Part shown: piece by piece, positions 42,245 to 50,203 of the stretch
Layout of the letters: every line of letters begins with the position of its first letter
Position numbering within the stretch: position 1 is the first letter of the stretch
Assembly (NCBI RefSeq): GCF_009720145.1
Contig: NZ_CP046254.1
Location: forward strand, 62,001-126,000
DNA: 64,000 nucleotides
Source: Sphingobium sp. CAP-1
GTDB taxonomy: Bacteria > Pseudomonadota > Alphaproteobacteria > Sphingomonadales > Sphingomonadaceae
Direction: 5' to 3'
Position numbers and translations under genes: made by a program
The notes under the pieces: model-generated
Told to the model about the DNA's origin: nothing
What the model saw: the letters and a program-made list of their open reading frames with translations, nothing else
Database searches by the model: none

Positions 42245-42355
42245 TACAAGGACCCCGCTCATCACTTCCAGCATTCAAGGCACGATGGTCTGGTTAATAT
42301 ATGGTGCGCGCGCCAGGTGCCGAACTACCGTCCAAACCAGAGGAAGGAACTGCCT

Positions 42356-42796
42356 TCATTCCGTGGCGAATTGGGGATGCCGCAGCGCCCAAATCGGTAC
42401 TCGCCCATCTGTCGCGGACTGATAGACGTCAGGGTAGCGGCTCAGCGCAGCATCGACGGCACCCGGATGAAAGGGGGCGTCGGGCTCGAAGCTGTCGAAG
42501 CCGCAACGCCGCATAAAGAATACGAGATCAATGAGCACGTCACCGATCGCGCGGATTTCGCCTGTGTAGCCCGCCTCGCGCAATATGCTTGCGCTGGAAA
42601 AACCACGCCCGTCGCGAAACCGCGGAAAGTCGATCTCGACGAGCCGTACGCGGCCAAGTTCGGGTAACAAGGCGCGGACATCATCGCCCGCCTCGAGAAG
42701 CACTGAGGTTGCGTCCTTCTGATTGAGAAACGCATCCAGGGAAACTCCCGGCTCATCCGGTGCCGGATCGTCCCGGAAGCGTAACGGATCACCCAT
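42356..42796 (-). CDS. DUF934 protein, sulfite-reduction accessory (COG3749)
   Basis: A protein of 146 residues from ATG 42796, overlapping the cysI end by 8 bp. DUF934 features: VSLDAFLNQKDATSVLLEAG, LVEIDFPRFRDGRGFSSASI, LREAGYTGEIRAIGDVLIDL and a C-terminal Phe/Asp-rich stretch. The family is nearly always next to cysI and cysH in alphaproteobacteria and is thought to help assimilatory sulfite reduction, with no proven reaction. The cysH gene expected after it is absent; an unrelated segment follows. Confidence 0.9.
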   Translation of the reverse strand: MGDPLRFRDDPAPDEPGVSLDAFLNQKDATSVLLEAGDDVRALLPELGRVRLVEIDFPRFRDGRGFSSASILREAGYTGEIRAIGDVLIDLVFFMRRCGFDSFEPDAPFHPGAVDAALSRYPDVYQSATDGRVPIWALRHPQFATE

Positions 42797-44423
42797 AAAT
42801 AGCCTCCTTGAACGGATCCATGCCAACGCGGCGATAGCAATCGAGAAAGCGTTCACCTGGCTCGCGAATCTCACGATAGCGTTCGATCGTGCGTTCGACG
42901 GCATCGACGATCCCGGTCTCGTCGAAGCCCGGCCCGGTGATCTTGGCCTGCGAAACATCCTCGGCCCCGGACCCGCCAAGCAGCAACTGGTAGTTCTCTG
43001 TGCCCTTACGATCGACACCAAGGATACCGATATGGGCCGCGTGGTGATGACCGCAGGCGTTGATGCAGCCCGAAATCTTGATCTTGAGTTCGCCGAGGTC
43101 GAGCTGACGATCGAGATCGGCAAAGCGCTCTGCGATCTGTTGGGCGACGGGTATCGAACGCGCGTTGGCCAGGCTGCAATAATCGAGTCCGGGACAAGCG
43201 ATGATGTCCGTGACGAGGCCGAGATTGACGCTTGCCAGCCCCGCCGCGTCCAGCGCCTGCCAGACCGCATGGAGATCCCGCTTGCGCACATGGGGCAGCA
43301 CGAGATTCTGGACATGCGTCGAGCGCAGGTCATCGAAGCTGTAGCGTTCGGCAAGGTCGGCCACGAGCTCCATCTGCTCGGCTGAAATGTCGCCGGTTAT
43401 ACCCCCGTCGGGTTTGAGGCTGATATTGACGATGGCATAACCGGGCGCCTTATGTGCGGCGACCTGGCGATCGACCCATAGCGCGAAGTCGGGATCGGAG
43501 CGGTCGAGCTCCTCGGAAAGCCCGGTCTCGAACGGCGGCGGGTCAAAATGGGCGGCAATCCTGTCATACTCGGCCTGCGGAAAATCCCGGCCCAGCGTCA
43601 GGATGTGCTCGAACTCCATCTCCACCTGACGGCGGAACTCTTCTTCCCCCAGTTCATGAACAAGGATCTTCATCCTCTGCTTGTGGATGTTGTCGCGCCG
43701 CGCATGCCGGTTCCACACCCGCAGGATCGCCTGGATATAGGAAAAGATCTGGCCTGCCGGACAGAACGCCCTGATCGGGAAAGCGATAATCGGCGTGCGC
43801 CCCATACCGCCGCCAGCATAGACCTCGAACCCCTGCTCACCGTTCTCGTTCTTGATGATGCGCAGTGCACAGTCGTGCCAGCGCAGCGCGGCACGGTCTT
43901 CCTGCGCGGCGATCACTGCGATCTTGAACTTGCGCGGCAGATAACTGAATTCTGGATGGAACGTCGTGGCCTGGCGGATCAGTTCGGCCCAGGGCCGCGG
44001 ATCGCATATCTCGTCGGGAGCAGCTCCAGCATAATGATCCGCCGACAGGTTGCGAATGCTCTCGCCGCTCGTCTGGATGGCGTGCATTTCCACCGTCGCG
44101 AGCTCAGCGAGGATGTCGGGCGCATCCGCCAGTTTGATCCAGTTATATTGGATGTTCTGTCGTGTCGTGAAATGACCGTAGCCTCGGTCATATTTGCGCG
44201 CGATATGCGCCAGCTTGCGCATTTGCCGCGAATTGAGCGTGCCGTAAGGCACCGCTACGCGCAGCATATAAGCGTGCAGTTGCAGGTAGAGCCCATTCTT
44301 GAGCCGCAGAGGCTTGAACTGGTCTTCGCTGAGATGGCCTTCGATCCGACGGCGCGTCTGGTCGCGAAACTCTTCGACCCGGGCATCGACCATGGCCTGA
44401 TCATACTCGTCGTATTTGTACAT
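42789..44423 (-). CDS. cysI: Nitrite/sulfite reductase hemoprotein (CysI type)
   Basis: A siroheme and [4Fe-4S] enzyme of 544 residues that reduces sulfite to sulfide (or nitrite to ammonia). Two ferredoxin-like half domains and two siroheme domains are visible. The cluster cysteines are in CPGLDYCSLANARS and ISGCINACGHHH, and the substrate Arg/Lys region includes GHFTTRQNIQYNW. The downstream DUF934 gene makes sulfite the likely substrate. The divergent Rrf2 gene across a 227-bp promoter region is the likely regulator. Confidence 0.93.
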   Translation of the reverse strand: MYKYDEYDQAMVDARVEEFRDQTRRRIEGHLSEDQFKPLRLKNGLYLQLHAYMLRVAVPYGTLNSRQMRKLAHIARKYDRGYGHFTTRQNIQYNWIKLADAPDILAELATVEMHAIQTSGESIRNLSADHYAGAAPDEICDPRPWAELIRQATTFHPEFSYLPRKFKIAVIAAQEDRAALRWHDCALRIIKNENGEQGFEVYAGGGMGRTPIIAFPIRAFCPAGQIFSYIQAILRVWNRHARRDNIHKQRMKILVHELGEEEFRRQVEMEFEHILTLGRDFPQAEYDRIAAHFDPPPFETGLSEELDRSDPDFALWVDRQVAAHKAPGYAIVNISLKPDGGITGDISAEQMELVADLAERYSFDDLRSTHVQNLVLPHVRKRDLHAVWQALDAAGLASVNLGLVTDIIACPGLDYCSLANARSIPVAQQIAERFADLDRQLDLGELKIKISGCINACGHHHAAHIGILGVDRKGTENYQLLLGGSGAEDVSQAKITGPGFDETGIVDAVERTIERYREIREPGERFLDCYRRVGMDPFKEAIYG

Positions 44424-44597
44424 ATCAGCCTCTCACGCCCAAGGGGACATCAGGATGGCATCACGAGCACTCATGCACAAAATGACTTTTAATGCAGCGA
44501 TCCATCAAAATAATTGCTCGATAAGGCAGGTCGCTGCAGGCCAACAACCATGGGCCGATCGTTGCAAGCCGGCATCGAGGGCAATCCCGGCCTTAAC

Positions 44598-44610
44598 ATG
44601 TCTGTGACAT
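44598..44610. promoter_or_regulatory. Dyad in the cysI / Rrf2 divergent promoter region
   Basis: ATGTC-TGT-GACAT is a short perfect inverted repeat 40 bp before the Rrf2 start, within the context aacatgtctgtgacatacagg. The position suits an Rrf2-type operator or a core promoter of the regulator. The rest of the 227-bp intergenic region shows no gene. Confidence 0.45.
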
Positions 44611-44650
44611 ACAGGTATGGTGTTTGCAGATTGTTTCTCGGGAGTTCTGC

Positions 44651-45094
44651 GTGCGGCTGACACGCTACACGGATTATTCACTGCGGGTCTTGATTCACCT
44701 GGCCCTTCACGAAGAGCGCCTGTGTTCGATCGGCGAAATCGCGCGGGCTTATGATGTCTCCCACAATCACCTGATGAAGGTCGTCAACGCCCTGGCGCAC
44801 GACGGCTTCATCGAAACCGTTCGCGGTCGCGCCGGCGGCATGCGTCTCGCCCGACCAGCGGATGAGATGACCGTCGGCGAGGTCGTCCGCCGCACCGAGG
44901 AAGGCTTCCAACTCGCAGATTGTTCCGGGTGTGCGCTGTCTCCCGCATGTGGACTGACCGGCGTGCTGGCGCAAGGCATGCAGGCGATGATGGCGGTATT
45001 CGATACCTACCGGATTTCCGATCTCCTGTCCGATCGTGAGGCCATGAAGCGGCTGATTAACCGCCAATCACCGCTCGGCGTCGGCATGGACTAA
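44651..45094 (+). CDS. Rrf2-family regulator, NsrR-like with Fe-S cysteines
   Basis: A protein of 147 residues from GTG 44651, which gives the standard N-terminus (V/M)RLTRYTDYSLRVLIHLAL. Winged helix: IGEIARAYDVSHNHLMKVVNAL and ETVRGRAGGMRLARP. The three cluster cysteines are spaced as in NsrR (DCSGCALSPACGL, with C2 and C3 the NsrR-like pair). NsrR represses NO-detoxification genes until its [Fe-S] cluster is nitrosylated. The flavohemoglobin gene of this island at 50204 is a plausible target, and the adjacent sulfite reductase another. The longer start at 44624 is unlikely. Confidence 0.88.
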   Translation: MRLTRYTDYSLRVLIHLALHEERLCSIGEIARAYDVSHNHLMKVVNALAHDGFIETVRGRAGGMRLARPADEMTVGEVVRRTEEGFQLADCSGCALSPACGLTGVLAQGMQAMMAVFDTYRISDLLSDREAMKRLINRQSPLGVGMD

Positions 45095-45123
45095 ATGATA
45101 CAGCCTGCGGATTTCCGCGCAGG

Positions 45124-45609
45124 TCAATGCTCCGCTTCAAGATGCGCTGCGGCGCGATCGATGTTGACCCGATGGCTCTCGAGCATCTCGCGCAGATCGG
45201 CATGCAATGCCTCGTCACGAACCCTAGGGGTCAGAGATTCCAGTTTGCGAACCACCCAGGCTTGTCCGCGGTTGAGAAAGGCGAGCCTTTCAAGCGGATC
45301 AGGGATTGCCAACGCCTTCTTGTAAAAGGCGCCGGTCTTGCGTGAGGGCGCTGCGCCCAATCGCCTGATCTGCCTCGAGAGCATCGCGCACCAACGTGCT
45401 TCGTCGGCACGGACCGATCGCATCAGTTCGGCGTAGTCGGGATCGTTCGCCGACTTGGTGCTGGCGAGCGCGACGCGGGCGCCGGCCCGTTCGGCTTCCA
45501 GCAGTTCGTTGAGCGCCGCGAGGATCTCCTCGCGACCGGCAAAGCCCATGTAAATGTCATCGGCTTCGCTGGCGTAGCAAACGGGCGAGGATGGTTCGTT
45601 CACGGTCAT
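45124..45609 (-). CDS. Ferritin-like domain protein (DUF6306-like)
   Basis: A protein of 161 residues dominated by four helices with acidic and His ligands of a ferritin-like bundle: LLEAERAGARVALASTKSAN, RADEARWCAMLSRQIRRLGA, and EMLESHRVNIDRAAAHLEAE at the end. The assignment to DUF6306 is by resemblance of the E..R...A and EARWCAML blocks. A role in iron or oxidant handling fits the neighbouring peroxidase and SOD genes, but is inferred. Its start overlaps the LysR gene stop by ATGA, so the regulator is upstream in the same operon. Confidence 0.75.
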   Translation of the reverse strand: MTVNEPSSPVCYASEADDIYMGFAGREEILAALNELLEAERAGARVALASTKSANDPDYAELMRSVRADEARWCAMLSRQIRRLGAAPSRKTGAFYKKALAIPDPLERLAFLNRGQAWVVRKLESLTPRVRDEALHADLREMLESHRVNIDRAAAHLEAEH

Positions 45610-46454
45610 GCTGTAATCGCCGCGGCCGCCTTGAGGCCGGCACGAATGCGGTCCATCACGCCCGGGTCGGCCTTTGTGCTGTGGACGACATAGGCCGAGT
45701 ACGAAAATTCAGGACTTCCGGGGACGAGAGCGAGGCGGCCTTCCTCGAGATAGGAGCGGATGAAGCCTTTGCGAAAATAGCCGCTACCCCCTGTCGCCAG
45801 GATATAATCGAGCGCGAGCGGACCATAGCTGATCGAAACGACGGAGTTAGGCTGATCCGGGAAAGCGGCGTGATAGCTCCCGGCAAACTCCTCACCCCAA
45901 TCGATCTGAACATGATCTTCCGGTGCGAGAGGGCTGCTGGTTGGCGTGGTCCGCACCAGGACCAACTTTTCCTCGAACAAGAGTTCGGCGATGATCCCCG
46001 GACGGCTCGGCGCGGCATAGAGCACCGCCATATCGAGTGAGCCATCCTGGACCTGCTCCATCAGGCGTTCGGATGTGTCGATATGGGTGCTTACCGCGAT
46101 TTCCGGACATTCCCGACGCATCCAGAGCAACCAGTGCCGCAGCAAGGGACTCCACAGACTGAGCTCGGCGCCGACCGTTACCACGGTCTCCCGTCCCGGC
46201 GGGAGCGCGACGGCGCGGCGCGCCCGATCCCAGACCTGCACCATGGTGGTTGCAAAGCGCAGAAACTGCTCGCCCGCCGGTGTCAGCTTCGCACCTGCCT
46301 TGTTGCGGATGAATACTGGCCGATCGAGCAGGTCCTCAAGCACCCGGATGCGGGCACTGACTGCGGTCTGCGTGAGGTGAAGGTTCGACGCAGCGTTCAC
46401 AAAACTGCCGGTTTTAACGACTTCCAAGAATGTGCGCGCAACATTGATATCCAT
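45606..46454 (-). CDS. LysR-family transcriptional regulator
   Basis: A protein of 282 residues. N-terminal winged helix: MDINVARTFLEVVKTGSFVN, AASNLHLTQTAVSARIRVLE. The C-terminal effector domain has two lobes (GAELSLWSPLLRHWLLWMRR, VLYAAPSRPGIIAELLFEEK). It carries no Cys pair of the OxyR kind, so oxidant sensing is not supported by the sequence. It diverges from the small membrane protein genes that lead to the peroxiredoxin operon, and a shared AT-rich box lies in both promoter regions. Confidence 0.92.
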   Translation of the reverse strand: MDINVARTFLEVVKTGSFVNAASNLHLTQTAVSARIRVLEDLLDRPVFIRNKAGAKLTPAGEQFLRFATTMVQVWDRARRAVALPPGRETVVTVGAELSLWSPLLRHWLLWMRRECPEIAVSTHIDTSERLMEQVQDGSLDMAVLYAAPSRPGIIAELLFEEKLVLVRTTPTSSPLAPEDHVQIDWGEEFAGSYHAAFPDQPNSVVSISYGPLALDYILATGGSGYFRKGFIRSYLEEGRLALVPGSPEFSYSAYVVHSTKADPGVMDRIRAGLKAAAAITA

Positions 46455-46608
46455 AAACCATCATCCTTGCGCTCAATGCGCAATAATATTCATTTGCTTG
46501 CTTCATGGTAGCGGGCCGATGATGGGATCACAAGGCAAGACCCGTGTGATCGACCCTGGACAGGCACCAACAACCATAAGGCGTCTAACGGTTTGGGCGA
46601 ACTTTCAG

Positions 46609-46992
46609 ATGAAACCTTTAGGCCGCTTCACGCCCGAACCGCCGCCGCCGCGGGCCGAAATCTGGAAAGTCAGCATAGCGCTGGCGTTGCTGGTTTTAGG
46701 GATAGGCATAGCACTTTTCAGTTTTTACGACGCTGGTGCGATCAGTGACGATGTCTTCGTTGCCGTGGTGGTCTTCGTGATCGCGGTTTGTATCGGTGTG
46801 ATCCTCTCTCTCGATTGGGAACAAACGGCACATCGCCGAGTGCGTCAGCCCTGGCAGGAAGTGCCCCCTCCGTTTGACTTCATCGCGCTGTGGTCATCTG
46901 AAGACCGACAGCCGTCGGGTGAAGATGCCCCTAATCTTCAGGAAACCTGCCGCCGCAAACCGCCTCCCTCGTCACGGACAAAGCTGCCGTGA
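46609..46992 (+). CDS. Small two-helix membrane protein, function unknown
   Basis: A protein of 127 residues from ATG 46609. An in-frame ATG at 46519 would add 30 residues. Two membrane helices (IWKVSIALALLVLGIGIALF and DVFVAVVVFVIAVCIGVILS) are separated by a short loop, with a Pro-rich N-terminus and a hydrophilic C-tail. No family recognised. The GTGA overlap with the next gene supports that both are real and co-translated. Confidence 0.6.
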   Translation: MKPLGRFTPEPPPPRAEIWKVSIALALLVLGIGIALFSFYDAGAISDDVFVAVVVFVIAVCIGVILSLDWEQTAHRRVRQPWQEVPPPFDFIALWSSEDRQPSGEDAPNLQETCRRKPPPSSRTKLP

Positions 46993-47225
46993 AGGCTGAC
47001 AACGATGATGACCGACAAGCGCGTGGACCAGAGCGCCCGCCCTCCATGTCCGGGCTCTATCTGATTTTCGCCGCAAGCATCGCCTTCGTCTCGATCCGCC
47101 TTTTTGTCGATTTGCTCCGCCAAAACGGCTTCGTCGCCGAAGGGGACGGCAATGGGATAGTGCTGTTCGCCATGCCGATAGCCCTCCTCGTGATCGTGGG
47201 GCTCGGACCGGGAACCCGGCGCTAA
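46989..47225 (+). CDS. Small two-helix membrane protein, function unknown
   Basis: A protein of 78 residues from GTG 46989, overlapping the previous stop. Two hydrophobic segments (GLYLIFAASIAFVSIRLFVD and GIVLFAMPIALLVIVGLG) follow a polar N-terminus. Not recognised. It ends 97 bp before the peroxiredoxin start. Confidence 0.55.
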   Translation: MKADNDDDRQARGPERPPSMSGLYLIFAASIAFVSIRLFVDLLRQNGFVAEGDGNGIVLFAMPIALLVIVGLGPGTRR

Positions 47226-47250
47226 TTTATATCCAATATCTTTGCTGATA

Positions 47251-47275
47251 AATAATAATAACATTCGTTTGTATG
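47251..47275. promoter_or_regulatory. AT-rich box in the peroxiredoxin promoter, shared with the LysR promoter
   Basis: AATAATAACATTCGTTTG within 47251-47275 resembles AATAATATTCATTTGCTTG at 46482-46500, 28 bp upstream of the lysR start. The resemblance in GC-rich DNA suggests one regulator, perhaps the LysR protein itself, acts at both promoters. Confidence 0.4.
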
Positions 47276-47322
47276 ATGCTTCGTCCATCTCCACATCAGA
47301 TCTGCGATATGAAGGAGTTCCC

Positions 47323-47964
47323 ATGGCCATTCAGCTCGGGCAGATCGCCCCCGATTTCGAGCAGGACAGCACGCACGGTCGCATCAGCTTCCACGATTGG
47401 CTCGGCGGAAGCTGGGGTGTCCTGTTCAGCCATCCCAAGAATTTTACGCCGGTCTGCACGACGGAACTGGGCGAGGTTGCCAAGCTCCGGTCCGAATGGG
47501 ACAAACGCAACGTCAAACCCATTGGCCTCTCGGTGGATCCGGTCGAAGCCCATCACAAATGGGAGCTCGACATTCACGAAACCCAAGGGACGAAACTCGA
47601 CTTCCCGATGATCGCGGATGCCAACACCAAGGTGTCGGCGCTCTACGACATGATCCACCCCGAGAGCGACCCGACGGTCACTGTCCGTTCCGTCTTCGTC
47701 ATCGATCCGTCACGCAAGGTGCGGCTGATCCTGACCTACCCGCCTTCGACCGGTCGGAATTTTGCCGAGATTCTCCGTGCCATCGACAGCCTTCAACTTA
47801 CAGATGCCCGTAGCATCGCAACGCCCGTCAACTGGGAACCTGGCGAGCCGGTCGTCATATCGCCGAAGCTGTCGGACGAGGAGGCATCCCGGCAGTTCCC
47901 ACAAGGCTACAAGACACTGAAGCCCTACCTTCGGGTCGTCGATCTGCAGGCTCCCGGGCAATGA
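47323..47964 (+). CDS. 1-Cys peroxiredoxin (Prx6 type)
   Basis: A thiol peroxidase of 213 residues from ATG 47323 with ribosome binding site aaggag. The peroxidatic Cys lies in FTPVCTTELGEVAKL with the preceding SHPKNF. The chain is long with the C-terminal extension of the Prx6 subfamily (VNWEPGEPVVISPKLSDEEA, FPQGYKTLKPYLR). No resolving Cys is seen, as expected for 1-Cys enzymes. It removes H2O2, organic peroxides or peroxynitrite. It overlaps the carbonic anhydrase gene by ATGA. Confidence 0.95.
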   Translation: MAIQLGQIAPDFEQDSTHGRISFHDWLGGSWGVLFSHPKNFTPVCTTELGEVAKLRSEWDKRNVKPIGLSVDPVEAHHKWELDIHETQGTKLDFPMIADANTKVSALYDMIHPESDPTVTVRSVFVIDPSRKVRLILTYPPSTGRNFAEILRAIDSLQLTDARSIATPVNWEPGEPVVISPKLSDEEASRQFPQGYKTLKPYLRVVDLQAPGQ

Positions 47965-48638
47965 GGCAATTGGAGGAGAGTGGAAAAAGACAGACCGCCG
48001 CCGACGGAGCAGACGACGGCGGCCTCTCCGACCTGTTGGCCCGCAACCGCGTATGGGCTGACGCCAAAACCCTGATCGATCCCGGATTCTTTAAACGGCT
48101 CGTAGGCCAGCAGCGGCCACGCTACTTCTGGATCGGCTGTTCGGACAGCCGGGTGCCGGCCACCGAAATCGTCGATCTCGATCCCGGCGAGATGTTTGTT
48201 CATCGCAACGTCGCCAATCTCGCCACGCCGAGCGATCCTAACTTCGCCGCCGCCTTGGAGTTCGCGGTCGATGTTTTGAAGGTCGAGCACATCATCGTCG
48301 TGGGCCATTACGGGTGCGGCGGGATTCAAGCGGCAATGGCACCGGACAGGGACGACGCGATCGGGCTTTGGCTCGCACCGGTGCGTGAGCTCTATCAAAC
48401 AGTCTGCTGCACCCCGGATACCAATGCGGACCGTTTGTGCGAACATAATATCCGCGCCCAGGTGAAAGCACTCGCAGCCAACCCATTGGTTCTTCGGGCC
48501 TGGGCGCGGCACGCTGCGCTAACGCTTCACGGTTGGGTCTACGCCATTGGAGACGGCCTTCTCCAACCGGTCTGCTCACCCGTCAGCCGCCACCCCGATG
48601 AGGCAGTTCCCAAACTCCGGATTGCAGGCGCGTCATGA
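47961..48638 (+). CDS. Beta-class carbonic anhydrase
   Basis: A zinc enzyme of 225 residues interconverting CO2 and bicarbonate. Zinc ligands Cys and Asp/Arg dyad: WIGCSDSRVPA. Remaining ligands His and Cys: VVVGHYGCGGIQAA. Further family blocks are FVHRNVANLATPSDPNF and LHGWVYAIGDGLL. The gene overlaps the peroxiredoxin stop and the next gene start by 4 bp each, so the three are co-translated. CO2/bicarbonate can affect peroxide and peroxynitrite chemistry, which may explain the linkage (inference). Confidence 0.94.
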   Translation: MRQLEESGKRQTAADGADDGGLSDLLARNRVWADAKTLIDPGFFKRLVGQQRPRYFWIGCSDSRVPATEIVDLDPGEMFVHRNVANLATPSDPNFAAALEFAVDVLKVEHIIVVGHYGCGGIQAAMAPDRDDAIGLWLAPVRELYQTVCCTPDTNADRLCEHNIRAQVKALAANPLVLRAWARHAALTLHGWVYAIGDGLLQPVCSPVSRHPDEAVPKLRIAGAS

Positions 48639-49033
48639 TCGCCGTGCGCGCCCTGTGCCGCGTGAGGGCGATTGGCCATGACGACAGCCTCGTCGACGCC
48701 ATCTCCGCCTGCAAGGGCGCGAGTGAACCCGATCGCGACATTGATGCACGGATTGCGCTGGCCGTATTTCCGGCACTGCGCAGCTTGACCGTTATTGCTC
48801 CGGGAGTCTGGCTGCAGGACGACGGCAACCACGTTCGGGCACTGCTCTACACGGCGACTTGCCGCGCTGCCGCTATGTTGGTGCCATCCGGCTATTGGAT
48901 CGAAGCCGGCCCCCAGGGAACCACCGTGGTGGGCGAGCTTGGCCAATGGACAGCCCATCACCCGGTTGAGGCAATCGCCCTGTGCATGGCCGCGCTCGAT
49001 GCGCGAAGGGCGGAGCTGTCCTATGCACATTGA
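48635..49033 (+). CDS. Protein resembling the phage ABA-sandwich domain
   Basis: A protein of 132 residues, overlapping the carbonic anhydrase stop (ATGA). Its layout recalls the phage ABA-sandwich family: DSLVDAISACKGASEPDRDIDARIALAVFP, then LLYTATCRAAAMLVPSGYWI and a C-terminal HHPVEAIALCMAALDARRAE. Function unknown in all members I recall. Such a phage-type domain in a stress operon is unusual. A 170-bp gap with no gene follows before the SOD. Confidence 0.6.
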   Translation: MIAVRALCRVRAIGHDDSLVDAISACKGASEPDRDIDARIALAVFPALRSLTVIAPGVWLQDDGNHVRALLYTATCRAAAMLVPSGYWIEAGPQGTTVVGELGQWTAHHPVEAIALCMAALDARRAELSYAH

Positions 49034-49202
49034 CCGTTCTCACCAAAGACCATTGCAGCGCCCTGTGCGGCTGCATCAGCAATGGTCCCGCAGCGCTCAT
49101 CATCAGGGCCTTCCTACCGACTTATCTGCGCCGGATGGTGCCGCATCATCACGCCTCGGCCGAAACGATTTCCGGCGCTATTTCTGCTCAAGGAGACAAG
49201 CG

Positions 49203-49898
49203 ATGGCTGATCAAAGCCGCAATGCTGTAATACCTCAATCCGACCTTGAGAGGCTCGTCTTCGAATTGCCTCCCCTGCCCTATGGGACCAAGGATCTCGA
49301 GCCTGTCCTCTCGGCGGAAACACTGGAGATCCACCACGGCAAACATCACGCACGCTACGTGGAAACGCTCAATCGGCTGCTGGCCGAGCAGAATTTCTCG
49401 GCCCACACGCTCGAGGAAATCATCCGTATCGCGCACGGCAGCGGCGCGAAGGGCGTCTTCAACAATGCAGCCCAGGCATGGAACCATAGCTTCTTTTGGG
49501 AGAGCATGGCGCCGAAAACGGTTAAACCTGCCGGGCTGCTCGCCAGCGCCATTTCGTCCGAATTCGGGAGTCTCGAAACGCTCAGACAGCGTTTTTCCGC
49601 TGAAGGAACGGGCCATTTCGGATCGGGTTGGGTCTGGCTCATCGCGAAGCGCGACAAGCTCGAGGTGATCTCTACCCACGACGCGGGTAGCCCAATCCTT
49701 GAGGAAGGGGTGACGCCGCTGCTTGCTTGCGATGTGTGGGAGCATGCCTACTACATCGATTACCGCCAGGATCGCGCGGGCTGGATCACGTCCTGGTGGA
49801 ACAGGCTCGCAAATTGGAGCTTCGCCGAAACGCAGTTTGACGCAGCGATCGGCCAGGGCAAGCCGTGGCGCTATCCACCATCACAGACCGCCCGTTGA
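49203..49898 (+). CDS. Iron/manganese superoxide dismutase
   Basis: An enzyme of 231 residues from ATG 49203 with ribosome binding site aaggagac. Metal ligands: His in EIHHGKHHARYV, His in AAQAWNHSFFWESM, and Asp and His in CDVWEHAYYIDYRQDR. The N-terminus is 15-20 residues longer than usual and has no clear export signal. The Fe-versus-Mn choice cannot be made by eye. It dismutates superoxide; in this island it likely works with the peroxiredoxin. Confidence 0.95.
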   Translation: MADQSRNAVIPQSDLERLVFELPPLPYGTKDLEPVLSAETLEIHHGKHHARYVETLNRLLAEQNFSAHTLEEIIRIAHGSGAKGVFNNAAQAWNHSFFWESMAPKTVKPAGLLASAISSEFGSLETLRQRFSAEGTGHFGSGWVWLIAKRDKLEVISTHDAGSPILEEGVTPLLACDVWEHAYYIDYRQDRAGWITSWWNRLANWSFAETQFDAAIGQGKPWRYPPSQTAR

Positions 49899-49915
49899 AT
49901 AAGGAGGAGAAGTAA

Positions 49916-50161
49916 ATGCTCGTTGACGTTTTGGCTGGCGATAGCAGTTCCCCAGCAGCCCGGGGCAGTTTTCACTTCGCGCGGTCACCCCAGGCAGGCG
50001 AAGAGATCGAGATCGACGGAACGGTCGTCGTCGTGACGCGGGCCTGGCATCGGCCCAGCATCTATTACCAGGGTGCCAAGTTCGCGATTCTCGTCGAGGA
50101 ACCTGTCGCTGACGCCCAAGTGCGTCCAGAAGTCCGAGATCACGCCGACATGGCGGTTTGA
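49916..50161 (+). CDS. Small hypothetical protein after SOD
   Basis: A protein of 81 residues with ribosome binding site aaggaggag, 17 bp after the SOD stop. Pattern: a beta-rich fold (GEEIEIDGTVVVVTRAWHRP, GAKFAILVEEP), perhaps a small barrel. Not recognised. It converges on the flavohemoglobin gene. Confidence 0.6.
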   Translation: MLVDVLAGDSSSPAARGSFHFARSPQAGEEIEIDGTVVVVTRAWHRPSIYYQGAKFAILVEEPVADAQVRPEVRDHADMAV

Positions 50162-50203
50162 GTAGACGCGGAGAAGGGCGATGTCGCCCTTTTCCGCGCT
50201 CAG

